NCBI RefSeq assembly: GCF_036226685.1
Contig: NZ_CP109009.1
Location: 5,483,501-5,547,500 of the forward strand
DNA from: Streptomyces sp. NBC_00690
GTDB lineage: Bacteria; Actinomycetota; Actinomycetes; Streptomycetales; Streptomycetaceae
Direction: 5' to 3'
Length of the DNA: 64,000 nucleotides
Positions 55,490 to 63,151 of the stretch are shown here, one piece after another. A model generated the notes under the pieces. The model was not told the origin of the DNA. It saw only the letters and a program-made list of their open reading frames with translations, and did no database searches. Positions within the stretch are counted from its first letter, which is position 1, and each line of letters opens with the position of its first letter. The translations under genes and the position numbers were made by a program.

Positions 55490-55812
55490 CCCGTTCACTC
55501 GAATGCGGCACGGCCCTCGATGGCGATGACGAACGGAAGATCAGCGGAGGGTCATATAAAAGGACCCCGACAGGATGGGGCGGACCGCCGCGCGTCTCCC
55601 CGCGCGCCATGCCAACAGGAAGCACGACTGCCCCACGACGCAATGCGCCGCCGGCTGGAGGCTTGCGCAGGAAAGGATCCATGGGCGATCCGCCCATCCC
55701 ATTCAACCAGCGCGCACGGCGCCCGCAGGGTGGACTTCACCCGTCTGCAGAATGAATCCGGAACGAATCCAGAACGGCTTTTTTCCGGGAATTGCCAGAG
55801 GTGCCCGAACAA
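55490..55812. other. Intergenic region between the rodlins
   Basis: No gene recognised between the first rodlin's promoter and the terminator of the second rodlin. Confidence 0.5.
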
Positions 55813-55853
55813 CACGAGCACCTCGACGCCCAAAGGGAGTCGAGGTACTCGTG
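55813..55853 (-). terminator. Terminator after the second rodlin
   Basis: CACGAGCACCTCGAC pairs with GTCGAGGTACTCGTG (15-bp stem, one mismatch). Confidence 0.8.
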
Positions 55854-55918
55854 CTGCTGTCGTAACCGCTGTCTCCGATGGCCGGGAGCGCCAGGGGCCG
55901 ATCGGAAACAGAACGGGG

Positions 55919-56329
55919 TCAGCTGTTGGCGACGCCGTTGCCGGAGAGGACCGGGATGTTGCTGAGGATGTGCGAGAGGGGCTCGTCACCCTTGGCCTGG
56001 GTGGAGTTCTCGGTGCACTGCTGGTTCTGCGGGGCCGAGAGGATCGGGATGTCCTGGACGGCGATCGGGATGGCACCGATCAGGGAGCCGACGTTGGCCT
56101 TGAGCGGAAGACCGATGCAGGGCTTGTTCAGCGAGCCCTGGACGAGGCCGAGCTGCGGGCTCAGGTCGCCGTAGGTCTCGGAGTTGCCGTACGTCTGGGA
56201 GGAGCCGTTGCCGCTGACCGAGGTCGTGCCCTGGTGGTCCCCGATGGCCATAGCCTGCGGCGCCATTGCTGCGCCCGCGCCCGCCACGGAGAGGGTGACC
56301 GCCGCGGTCGCCATAACCTTCTTGAACAT
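55919..56329 (-). CDS. Rodlin (RdlA/RdlB family), second copy
   Basis: This 136-residue secreted rodlin is nearly identical to the first in its core (VQGSLNKPC, SAPQNQQCTENSTQAKGDE, LSHILSNIPVLSGNG). Its signal peptide ends AMA|I and Cys71 and Cys105 are conserved. Tandem rodlins on the same strand are the usual Streptomyces arrangement. AAGGACGG precedes the ATG at 56329. The upstream region shares GAACCAAACG with that of the first rodlin. Confidence 0.95.
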   Translation of the reverse strand: MFKKVMATAAVTLSVAGAGAAMAPQAMAIGDHQGTTSVSGNGSSQTYGNSETYGDLSPQLGLVQGSLNKPCIGLPLKANVGSLIGAIPIAVQDIPILSAPQNQQCTENSTQAKGDEPLSHILSNIPVLSGNGVANS

Positions 56330-56374
56330 GTTCCGTCCTTCTGTTCGTGGATGCCCACTGCTGGAGCGCCCTGA

Positions 56375-56403
56375 GCAACTACGTCGTCGGTCGTTTGGTT
56401 CTC
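56375..56403 (-). promoter_or_regulatory. Promoter of the second rodlin, shared motif
   Basis: GAGAAC followed by CAAACG and, 17 bp on, AGTTGC. The stretch GTGAAC..GAACCAAACG is conserved with the first rodlin's promoter. Confidence 0.5.
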
Positions 56404-56571
56404 CCGGTTCACTCCAATGGGCCTTCTTGGCCTTTTGCGGGCCGTTCATCGGAACAATCCGCCGAACAGGGGGTAGCGGGGATGTCGCCCGTGTCGTCTT
56501 GCCCGGTCGTCCGTTTCGATCTGTGTGAGCCCATCGCTGGGCAGAACATCGAACAGAAGGTGCTATCTCCC

Positions 56572-56811
56572 ATGAAGACTGCCAAGAAGGTCGCCGTGGT
56601 CCTGGCCACTGCCGGTATGGCCGCTGGTGCCGCCGCGGGCTCCGCGTTCGCGGACAGCTCGGCCCACGGTGCCGCCGTCGGTTCCCCGGGTGTCCTCTCC
56701 GGCAACCTGATCCAGGTCCCGGTGAATGTGCCGGTGAACGTCGTTGGCAACACGATCAACGTGATCGGCCTGCTGAACCCGGCGTTCGGCAACACCGGTG
56801 TGAACGCCTGA
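56572..56811 (+). CDS. chpE: Cys-less short chaplin (ChpE-like)
   Basis: This is a 79-residue secreted chaplin: signal peptide ending SAFA|D, then GSPGVLSGNLIQVPVNVPVN, INVIGLLNPAFGNTGVNA. Both chaplin cysteines are replaced (Val58 and Gly76), a feature of ChpE in S. coelicolor. ChpE is expressed early and its lack of a disulfide changes fibre assembly. Divergent from the rodlin genes; strong terminator downstream. Confidence 0.9.
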   Translation: MKTAKKVAVVLATAGMAAGAAAGSAFADSSAHGAAVGSPGVLSGNLIQVPVNVPVNVVGNTINVIGLLNPAFGNTGVNA

Positions 56812-56832
56812 CGTTCCACCCGCGTCACACAT

Positions 56833-56874
56833 CGACAGTGGCGTCACCGGCACCAGCTGGTGGCGCCACTGTCG
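56833..56874 (+). terminator. Terminator after the Cys-less chaplin
   Basis: CGACAGTGGCG pairs with CGCCACTGTCG, extended by further pairs to about 16 bp, 21 bp past the stop. Confidence 0.85.
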
Positions 56875-56982
56875 TCGTCCGGGCTCAGGGCTGTGCAGGT
56901 GATCAGTGTGAATCGGGCCCGCCGCGCACTCGGCACGGGCGCACGAGGAATACGAGCACACGTGGGGACGGGCGTACGGGCG

Positions 56983-57027
56983 CACGATGAGGGGGTGCGG
57001 CAGCAACTGCCGCACCCCCTCATCGTG
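56983..57027 (-). terminator. Very strong terminator after the small secreted gene
   Basis: A 21-bp perfect stem (left arm 56983-57003, right arm 57007-57027; core GGGGGTGCGGCAG) closed by a CAA loop, 22 bp past the stop. It is the longest perfect hairpin in the window. Confidence 0.9.
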
Positions 57028-57049
57028 GTGCTCGGGCGGGGCCCGTACG

Positions 57050-57340
57050 TCAGCCGCCCAGTTCGACTCCGCCGAGCAGCGGTGTGAGCTCGCTCGCGGT
57101 CCGGAGCACGTGCTGGGGAGCGTCGCCCTTGATCTGGTTCAGTCCGGTCGCGGTGTCGGCGACGTCCTTCACGGCGTCACCACTACCGCCGTTGAGGAGC
57201 GGCGTCTCGCTCACCGCGTGGGCGAGGCCGCCGTTCAGGCTCATGGGAGGCATGCCCGACGTGGCGGCCATGGCCGGAGACGCCGCGCCGAGCGCGGCCA
57301 CCGAGCCGGCGATGATCGCGGCAACCCTCGTGTACTTCAT
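57050..57340 (-). CDS. Small secreted protein in the surface island (96 aa)
   Basis: The signal peptide (MKYTRVAAIIAGSVAALGAA, cleavage near AMA|A) is followed by a 70-residue mature region rich in Gly/Leu/Asp with no cysteine or recognised domain. Its promoter motif and its very strong terminator are shared in style with the chaplin and rodlin genes, suggesting a development-linked surface or wall protein. No homologue family identified. Confidence 0.75.
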   Translation of the reverse strand: MKYTRVAAIIAGSVAALGAASPAMAATSGMPPMSLNGGLAHAVSETPLLNGGSGDAVKDVADTATGLNQIKGDAPQHVLRTASELTPLLGGVELGG

Positions 57341-57388
57341 CTCTTCGCATCCCCTTCTCCGGCGACGGTCGTCGCCGCCTTCTCCTGG

Positions 57389-57416
57389 GTAACGAGATGC
57401 GGACGACGGAGAAACC
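57389..57416 (-). promoter_or_regulatory. Promoter motif GGTTTC-N16-CGTTAC upstream of the small secreted gene
   Basis: The same hexamers and 16-bp spacing as at 54773-54800; 49 bp before the start codon. Confidence 0.5.
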
Positions 57417-57834
57417 CTTGCGGAGTTTCTCGTATCAAAGGCTCATGTGTTCTTCCGTATGCCGGATCGTCCACTGGTGTGGTGAACGCCGGGCGTTGAG
57501 GGAGTGCGAGAAGCTGACTCGCCCGGTGGACGCGGGGGGAATGCCAGGACGCAGGGCCGGCGGCTGTCTGCTTTCCGCTGCCTGCCCGCCGAGTTCGGTC
57601 GGTCGACGGAGACTCCCGGAGGGTCCTCAACGAGCGTCGTCTGAAAGGGATGTGCGGAATCACTCGAAGGGATATTTCTTCTCGGTATCCCTCAGGCAAT
57701 CCCGGTCGCCTTTTATGTTGCTGAGCTGCCGGTCATAGTACCTACAGCTCGGATAACCTCCAGATGGCCCTACAAGCGAGTCTGCGTGATTTCCAACTAG
57801 CTTTCTGACAAAGTGCACTCCTGCTTTTGTCATT
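57417..57834. other. Intergenic region upstream of the DUF3344 gene
   Basis: AT-richer than average near 57660-57840, with TGACAAA...TTTGTCA as a loose inverted repeat (about 57807-57833). No gene recognised. Confidence 0.4.
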
Positions 57835-57860
57835 GTTGACCAAGCATGTTGACCAAGCAT
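57835..57860 (+). repeat. Tandem 13-bp repeat before the DUF3344 gene
   Basis: GTTGACCAAGCAT occurs twice head to tail (57835-57847 and 57848-57860), directly before the GGAGAG ribosome site. Confidence 0.7.
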
Positions 57861-57874
57861 GGAGAGCCAGCCTC

Positions 57875-58969
57875 ATGAAGACATCGACGGGCTTCGCCGC
57901 GCGAGGCATCCTGGGTGCGCTGATCCTTCTTGCATTCTCGGGCACTCCGCTGTCGGCCGCCGGCGCCCCGTCGGCCGTGGAGGAATCTTCGAGAATTCCC
58001 TTCACCCAGCGGTACCAGGCGGTTCACCACGGCGGCGTCGTGCGCGCCGCGAACTCCTCGATCACCTGCCGGACCGCCAAGTCCACCGCTCCCGCCTCCT
58101 GTTCCTCCGTCAAGACGGGCGCGGACGGGACGAACGGCGACTTCGACATGTTCTACATCGACGAGGACGACGACGCGAACACGTACAACTCCAGCCGGGC
58201 GGAACTCGCCCTGCCCAAGAACTCCCGGGTGACGTACGCCCGGCTCTACTGGGGCGGAAACCTGAGGGTCGGCGAACAGAAGCCGCCCAAGGACAACGGC
58301 CGCATTCTGATCACCGAACCCGGCGGCAAGTACAAGGAAGTCCTCGCCGATACGCAGATCGCGCACCGCGACACGGACGGCAGCGATGCGTTCCAAGCCT
58401 CAGCGGATGTCACGCCCCTGGTCAGTCAGAGCGGTTCGGGCCTCTACACCGTGACCCAGATCAATGTGGCGATGGGGCATTCCCGTGTCGGCTCCTGGGG
58501 TGGCTGGACTCTCGTTGTCGCCTATGAGAACAGCGCGGAGCCTCTGCGCCACATCTCGATCTGGGACGGCTTCGAGACCCTGGACTCCGCACGCAAGAGC
58601 CATGACCTCACGCTCTCCGGATTGCGCATTCCCGTCCGCGCCACCGGTCGCGCCGGATTCGTCTCCTATGACGGCGACCGAGGCGTCAGCGGCGATGCGG
58701 TGAACGTGGTGGCTGACCAAGGAAAGACGTTCGGGCTCACCAGTTCGACCAATCCGGCGACCGATGTCATGAACTCCACCATCACCGGTCCCGGTAATCC
58801 GATGAAACGACAGCCTGCTCATGTGAACACCCTGGGCTATGACTCGGACGTGTTTGACATCTCTCCCGCGCTGGCATCCGGCGGTAGTCGTTTGAATTTC
58901 ACGTTCTCCGCCGAAAACCTCGGATACTTCCTCGGCGTTCTCTTCGTGCAGGCAGATACGCGCCGCTGA
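57875..58969 (+). CDS. Secreted DUF3344 domain protein (364 aa)
   Basis: The protein has a signal peptide (about 1-33, cleavage near SAA|G) and a large beta-rich extracellular domain of the DUF3344 family (FYIDEDDDANTYNSSRAELA, VTYARLYWGGNLRVGEQ, LVVAYENSAEPLRHISIWDG). Function unknown; likely a wall or surface protein. The ATG at 57875 has GGAGAG upstream; an earlier in-frame start adds 16 residues without a ribosome site. It lies between the chaplin/rodlin genes and the polysaccharide operon. Confidence 0.85.
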   Translation: MKTSTGFAARGILGALILLAFSGTPLSAAGAPSAVEESSRIPFTQRYQAVHHGGVVRAANSSITCRTAKSTAPASCSSVKTGADGTNGDFDMFYIDEDDDANTYNSSRAELALPKNSRVTYARLYWGGNLRVGEQKPPKDNGRILITEPGGKYKEVLADTQIAHRDTDGSDAFQASADVTPLVSQSGSGLYTVTQINVAMGHSRVGSWGGWTLVVAYENSAEPLRHISIWDGFETLDSARKSHDLTLSGLRIPVRATGRAGFVSYDGDRGVSGDAVNVVADQGKTFGLTSSTNPATDVMNSTITGPGNPMKRQPAHVNTLGYDSDVFDISPALASGGSRLNFTFSAENLGYFLGVLFVQADTRR

Positions 58970-59031
58970 GTCCCGACCGCGGCGCTGCTCACCCGAGCAG
59001 GTCCCCAGCCCACGTACCAAGAGAGCCGCAC

Positions 59032-60267
59032 GTGCCGCAACGAAGCCGGACTGAGCCGAGCCCACCGACCATCCTCCATCTCGTGCAGCCGGTGGAGGGG
59101 GGTGTCGCCCGCGTCGTCATCGATCTGGTCAAGGCGCAGACCGAGGAAGGGCTACGGGCCGTCGTGGCCTGCCCCGGCGGTGGTGAACTCGCCGCCGCGG
59201 CCGAGTCGATGGGCGTCCCCGTCCACCGCTGGCAAGCCGGACGCGCGCCCGGCCCGCGGCTCGCCCGGGAAGTCTTCACCGCGGCCCGGTTGATCCGCAG
59301 ACTCGCACCCGACCTGGTGCACGCCCACAGCGCCAAGGCCGGACTGGTCGCGCGCCTCGCGGTCCGTGGACGCATCCCCACCGTGTTCCAGCCGCACGCC
59401 TGGTCCTTCGACGCCGTCGGCCCGACCGGAGCCCGTCTCGCGCTGGCCTGGGAGCGGCACGGTGCCCGCTGGAGCACCCGCACCCTGTGCGTCAGCGAGT
59501 CCGAACGCCGCGCCGGGCAGGCCGCCGGCATCGACGCCCGTTGGGCCGTCATCCACAACGGCATCGACCTGGATCGCTTCAACACCGATCACACAGATCG
59601 CCCGGATCGCGCCGACCTTTCCGACGCAGGGGAGGGCGGTAAGAGTCAGGGCGGCAAGAGTCAGCTGCGACCCGAACCGCGCGACTTGAGCGGCATCCCC
59701 GCCGATGCTCCGTTGGTCCTGTGCGTGGGACGGCTCTGTCGGCAGAAGGGCCAGGACGTGCTGTTGGCCGCCTGGCCCCGGATCACGGCCGCCGTGCCCT
59801 CGGCACACCTGGTGCTGCTCGGCGACGGTCCCGAACGCGAACGACTCACCCGCGCCGCCCCACCGCACGTCACCTTCGCCGGTGCCAGCCCCGACGTCCG
59901 GCCCTGGCTGCACACGGCGGACCTCATGGTGCTCCCGTCCCGTTGGGAGGGCATGGCCCTGGCTCCGCTGGAGGCCATGGCCTGTGGGCTGCCGGTGGTG
60001 GTCACCGATGTCAGCGGGGCCCGCGAGAGCCTGCCCCCGGGCCAGGAGACCCACGGCCTCGTACCGCCCGATGACCCCCGAGCGCTCGCAGACGCCGTGA
60101 TCGCCCTGCTCAGGGACCCGGTCCTGCGCACCGCCCTCGGGCGCCAGGCGCACGGCCACACCCGGACCACCCGTGACTTCAGGGCGACCGCCGCCGCCGT
60201 GTCCGGCCTCTACCAGGACCTTCTGAACTCGCCCCACACCCTGACGAGGAAGAGCGCCACACGATGA
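59032..60267 (+). CDS. GT4-family glycosyltransferase
   Basis: This is a 411-residue GT-B enzyme. The N-terminal part has HLVQPVEGGVARVVIDLVKA; the C-terminal GT4 motif is RWEGMALAPLEAMACGLPVV with a retaining-GT Glu, and the nucleotide site is GRLCRQKGQD. It adds a sugar to a lipid-linked oligosaccharide. A linker (about 195-225) is expanded by a 15-bp tandem repeat. First gene of a four-gene overlapping unit. Confidence 0.9.
   Translation: MPQRSRTEPSPPTILHLVQPVEGGVARVVIDLVKAQTEEGLRAVVACPGGGELAAAAESMGVPVHRWQAGRAPGPRLAREVFTAARLIRRLAPDLVHAHSAKAGLVARLAVRGRIPTVFQPHAWSFDAVGPTGARLALAWERHGARWSTRTLCVSESERRAGQAAGIDARWAVIHNGIDLDRFNTDHTDRPDRADLSDAGEGGKSQGGKSQLRPEPRDLSGIPADAPLVLCVGRLCRQKGQDVLLAAWPRITAAVPSAHLVLLGDGPERERLTRAAPPHVTFAGASPDVRPWLHTADLMVLPSRWEGMALAPLEAMACGLPVVVTDVSGARESLPPGQETHGLVPPDDPRALADAVIALLRDPVLRTALGRQAHGHTRTTRDFRATAAAVSGLYQDLLNSPHTLTRKSATR
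59635..59664 (+). repeat. In-frame 15-bp tandem repeat in the glycosyltransferase linker
   Basis: GGCGGTAAGAGTCAG is followed directly by GGCGGCAAGAGTCAG, encoding GGKSQ twice; it extends a flexible interdomain loop and keeps frame. Confidence 0.8.
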
Positions 60268-61772
60268 CGACGGAGAGTGTTCCAGCGCACCACACCGCCC
60301 GCACGATGGCGGTCACCACGGCCGTCAAGACCACCGTCCATCCTCCGCGACGCGGAGTCCGCCGCCCGCCCGTCCCACACGGCACGTTCGATGCGTGGGG
60401 AGCCCCCGGTCTGCGCCGCCACGGCCAGTTGGCCGGACTGCTCGCCGCCGATGTGCTGGCGTTCGCGGTGACCACAGCCCTGCTGGCCCCGCGGAACTGG
60501 CCCGGTCCCCTCCTTGCGCTCCTGGCCCTCGTACCGCCCGCGCTGCACGCCTGCCGCGGGCTGTACCGGCCCGCTCTCTCCCCGTCCCCCCTGTTCGACG
60601 CGCCCGCGATCAGCGGTCTCGCGCTGCTGCAGTGGCTCGCCATCGCCGAGGGCTTCGCCGCCTACGACCCCCGCTACACCGCCGGTTGGCGACACCTCGT
60701 GCTGGCCGTCGCCGCCCAGACCGTGCTGTGCTGTGCCGCCCGTGCGCTCGTCCACCGCGTCCGACGCTGGTCGGCACAACGCTCCCCGCAGTCGGTCCTC
60801 GTCGTCGGTCGCACCGCGCTCACCCAACAGGTCACCACCGCCCTGTACGACCACCCCGAGTACGGGATGCGTCCCGTCGGGCACGTCGACATCGGCAAGG
60901 CGCACACCGTGCCCGCGCCCGCGTCCGACCCCGGCTCACCACCCCTGCTCACCTCCATCCAGGACGTCAGCCGGGCCGTGATCCAAAACGCCGTACGCCA
61001 TGCGGTCTTCACCCAACCACCCGCATCGGATGTCGAATCCGAGGCACTGCTCGCCCTCTTCGCCGAGCATCGTTGTGCGCTGTGGCTGGTCGACGGCGGT
61101 GCGGCCGTGGGGCAGACCTGGCGGCGGGCAGCCGGTCACGACCACCTCTGGGGGTTCTCCGTGACCCCGTTGCACAGTGGACTGCACCGCCCGCTCGCCC
61201 GGGCGGTGAAGCGGGCCATCGACACCCTCGTTGCCGCGCTCGTCCTGGTCTGCGCCGCACCGGTCCTCGCCGTGTGCGCGCTGGCCGTACGCATCGCCGA
61301 CGGGCCCGGTGTCCTGTTCCGGCAAGAACGCATCGGCCTGGGCGGGCGGCCCTTCACCCTCCTGAAGTTCCGCACCCTGCGCCCGGCCGACGAACAGGAG
61401 TCCGCCACCCGCTGGAGCATCGCACTCGACCGACGGATGAGCAGCACCGGGAATCTGCTGCGGCGCACCTCGCTCGATGAACTGCCCCAGTTGTGGAACG
61501 TACTGCGCGGCGATATGAGCCTGGTCGGACCGAGACCCGAACGGCCCTACTTCGTCTCCCAGTTCAGCCACACCCACCCCGGCTACCGCGACCGCCACCG
61601 CATGCCGGTCGGGATCACCGGACTCGCGCAGGTCAACGGTCTGCGCGGAGACACCTCCATCGAGGAGCGGGCCCGCTTCGACAACCACTACATCGCCACC
61701 TGGTCGCCCTGGCGGGACGTGTGCATCCTGGCGCGCACGGCCACCGCGCTGTTCCGGCTCGGAGGCAGTTGA
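60264..61772 (+). CDS. Polyprenyl-phosphate sugar-1-phosphate transferase (WbaP/WcaJ type)
   Basis: This is a 502-residue protein with several N-terminal spans and a C-terminal bacterial sugar transferase domain (about 310-502: KRAIDTLVAALVLVCAAPVL, FRQERIGLGGRPFTLLKFRT, DELPQLWNVLRGDMSLVGPR). It starts lipid-linked exopolysaccharide synthesis by moving a sugar phosphate onto undecaprenyl phosphate. It overlaps the glycosyltransferase stop (ATGA). Confidence 0.9.
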   Translation: MTTESVPAHHTARTMAVTTAVKTTVHPPRRGVRRPPVPHGTFDAWGAPGLRRHGQLAGLLAADVLAFAVTTALLAPRNWPGPLLALLALVPPALHACRGLYRPALSPSPLFDAPAISGLALLQWLAIAEGFAAYDPRYTAGWRHLVLAVAAQTVLCCAARALVHRVRRWSAQRSPQSVLVVGRTALTQQVTTALYDHPEYGMRPVGHVDIGKAHTVPAPASDPGSPPLLTSIQDVSRAVIQNAVRHAVFTQPPASDVESEALLALFAEHRCALWLVDGGAAVGQTWRRAAGHDHLWGFSVTPLHSGLHRPLARAVKRAIDTLVAALVLVCAAPVLAVCALAVRIADGPGVLFRQERIGLGGRPFTLLKFRTLRPADEQESATRWSIALDRRMSSTGNLLRRTSLDELPQLWNVLRGDMSLVGPRPERPYFVSQFSHTHPGYRDRHRMPVGITGLAQVNGLRGDTSIEERARFDNHYIATWSPWRDVCILARTATALFRLGGS

Positions 61773-61774
61773 CC

Positions 61775-63151
61775 ATGACGGTGCAGTCCACGGTGCAGTC
61801 CGCCGTGCCCGCCCTCCCGCTCGCATGGCCATCACCCGGCCGGCAGGGCATGCCGCGCTCGATCGCCCGCTGGTGGCCGCTGCTGCCGCTGGTCGTGACG
61901 GTGCTGCTGCTCGCCGCGCCCCTGCCCGCCGGCAGTGAGGCGGGCGCCGGCGGTCTCGCCCCGGCCGACGTCGCATCCGTGGGACTGGTCGGCTTCGCCC
62001 TGGTGCGCACGCTGCGACAGCGTGCCCGTCCGCTGACCGCGGTCAGCGCCGTCGTCTTCGCGCTGCCCGCCCTCGCGGTGACCGTCGCCACGGTCACCGC
62101 CGCCGATCCGATGGCCGGCCTCACCGGGTACGTCCGCTACCTCCAGGTCTTCGTCCTCGTACCGACCGCTGTGGTCCTCCTGCTGCGCGACACCCGCGAC
62201 TTCCGCGTTGTCACCGGCGCCCTCGCCCTCCTCGCCCTCGCCCAGGGGGCGATCGGCGTCCAGCAGTACGCCACCGGCACCGGGGCCTCCTACATGGGCG
62301 AGGACATCCGGGCCGTCGGCACCTTCGGGCCTACCGACGTCATGGGAATGGCGACGGTCGTCGCGTACGGGCTGCTCGCCGCCGCCGCCGTGGCACTGCG
62401 TCCGCCCGACGGCGCACCCCGCTGGCTGCGCCCCCTCGCGGTCGCGACGACGGCCGCGCTGGTCCTACCGCTCGCGCTCTCGTTCAGCCGGGGCACCTGG
62501 ATCGCGACCGCACTGGCCGCGTTCGCCGTCATCGTGCTCACCGGGGTGGCACGCGCCGTACGGGTCCTGCTGGTGCTGACCGCCGTGTCCGTGGTGCTCG
62601 TCGGCGGTCTGGGCGTCGGCTCCGAGTTGGTCGCACAGCGACTGACCAGCATCACCCAGGTCACCGACGCCCCCGACCGGTCCGTCACCGACCGCTACAC
62701 CATGTGGTCCGCCGCCGCGAGCATGTGGCGTGAGGAACCGGTCCACGGGGTCGGCCTCAAGGGATTCCCCACCCATCGGGACGGCCACGCCTCCATCGGT
62801 CTGTCATCGGGCAGCGACACCGCGGGCGCCGGCCGCGCCTTCCAACGCCAGCCGCTGCTCTCGCCGCACAACATGTACCTGTTGATCCTCAGCGAGCAGG
62901 GCCTCATCGGCGCGACCGCATTCATCGGCAGTTGGGGAGCCATCCTCCTCGGTTCGCTCCGGCGACTGCGCGAACGCCGCGGGGCGGCCGACTGCGGTCT
63001 CGCCGCCGTCGCCCTGATGATCTGGCAGACAGTGGACTTCCTGTACGCCGACATCGGCGGGCCGTCCACGGTCCTCACCGGTGTGGTCCTCGGGCTCGCC
63101 GCCTGGTGGGCGCTGGCCCCGGCCGCACCCGACGGGGCGAAGACCGCGTGA
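61775..63151 (+). CDS. O-antigen-ligase-like / polysaccharide polymerase membrane protein
   Basis: This is a 458-residue multispan protein with a Wzy_C/O-antigen-ligase region (SFSRGTWIATALAAFAVIVL, RYTMWSAAASMWREEPVHGV, PLLSPHNMYLLILSEQGLIG). It probably polymerises or ligates the repeat unit. GGAGG lies before the ATG at 61775. It overlaps the next gene by four bases (GTGA). Confidence 0.85.
   Translation: MTVQSTVQSAVPALPLAWPSPGRQGMPRSIARWWPLLPLVVTVLLLAAPLPAGSEAGAGGLAPADVASVGLVGFALVRTLRQRARPLTAVSAVVFALPALAVTVATVTAADPMAGLTGYVRYLQVFVLVPTAVVLLLRDTRDFRVVTGALALLALAQGAIGVQQYATGTGASYMGEDIRAVGTFGPTDVMGMATVVAYGLLAAAAVALRPPDGAPRWLRPLAVATTAALVLPLALSFSRGTWIATALAAFAVIVLTGVARAVRVLLVLTAVSVVLVGGLGVGSELVAQRLTSITQVTDAPDRSVTDRYTMWSAAASMWREEPVHGVGLKGFPTHRDGHASIGLSSGSDTAGAGRAFQRQPLLSPHNMYLLILSEQGLIGATAFIGSWGAILLGSLRRLRERRGAADCGLAAVALMIWQTVDFLYADIGGPSTVLTGVVLGLAAWWALAPAAPDGAKTA

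Noticed and set aside
57835..57860. Tandem repeat as replication iteron, attachment site or CRISPR unit
   Set aside because: Only two copies with no replication, integrase or cas gene nearby; treated as a promoter or leader repeat.
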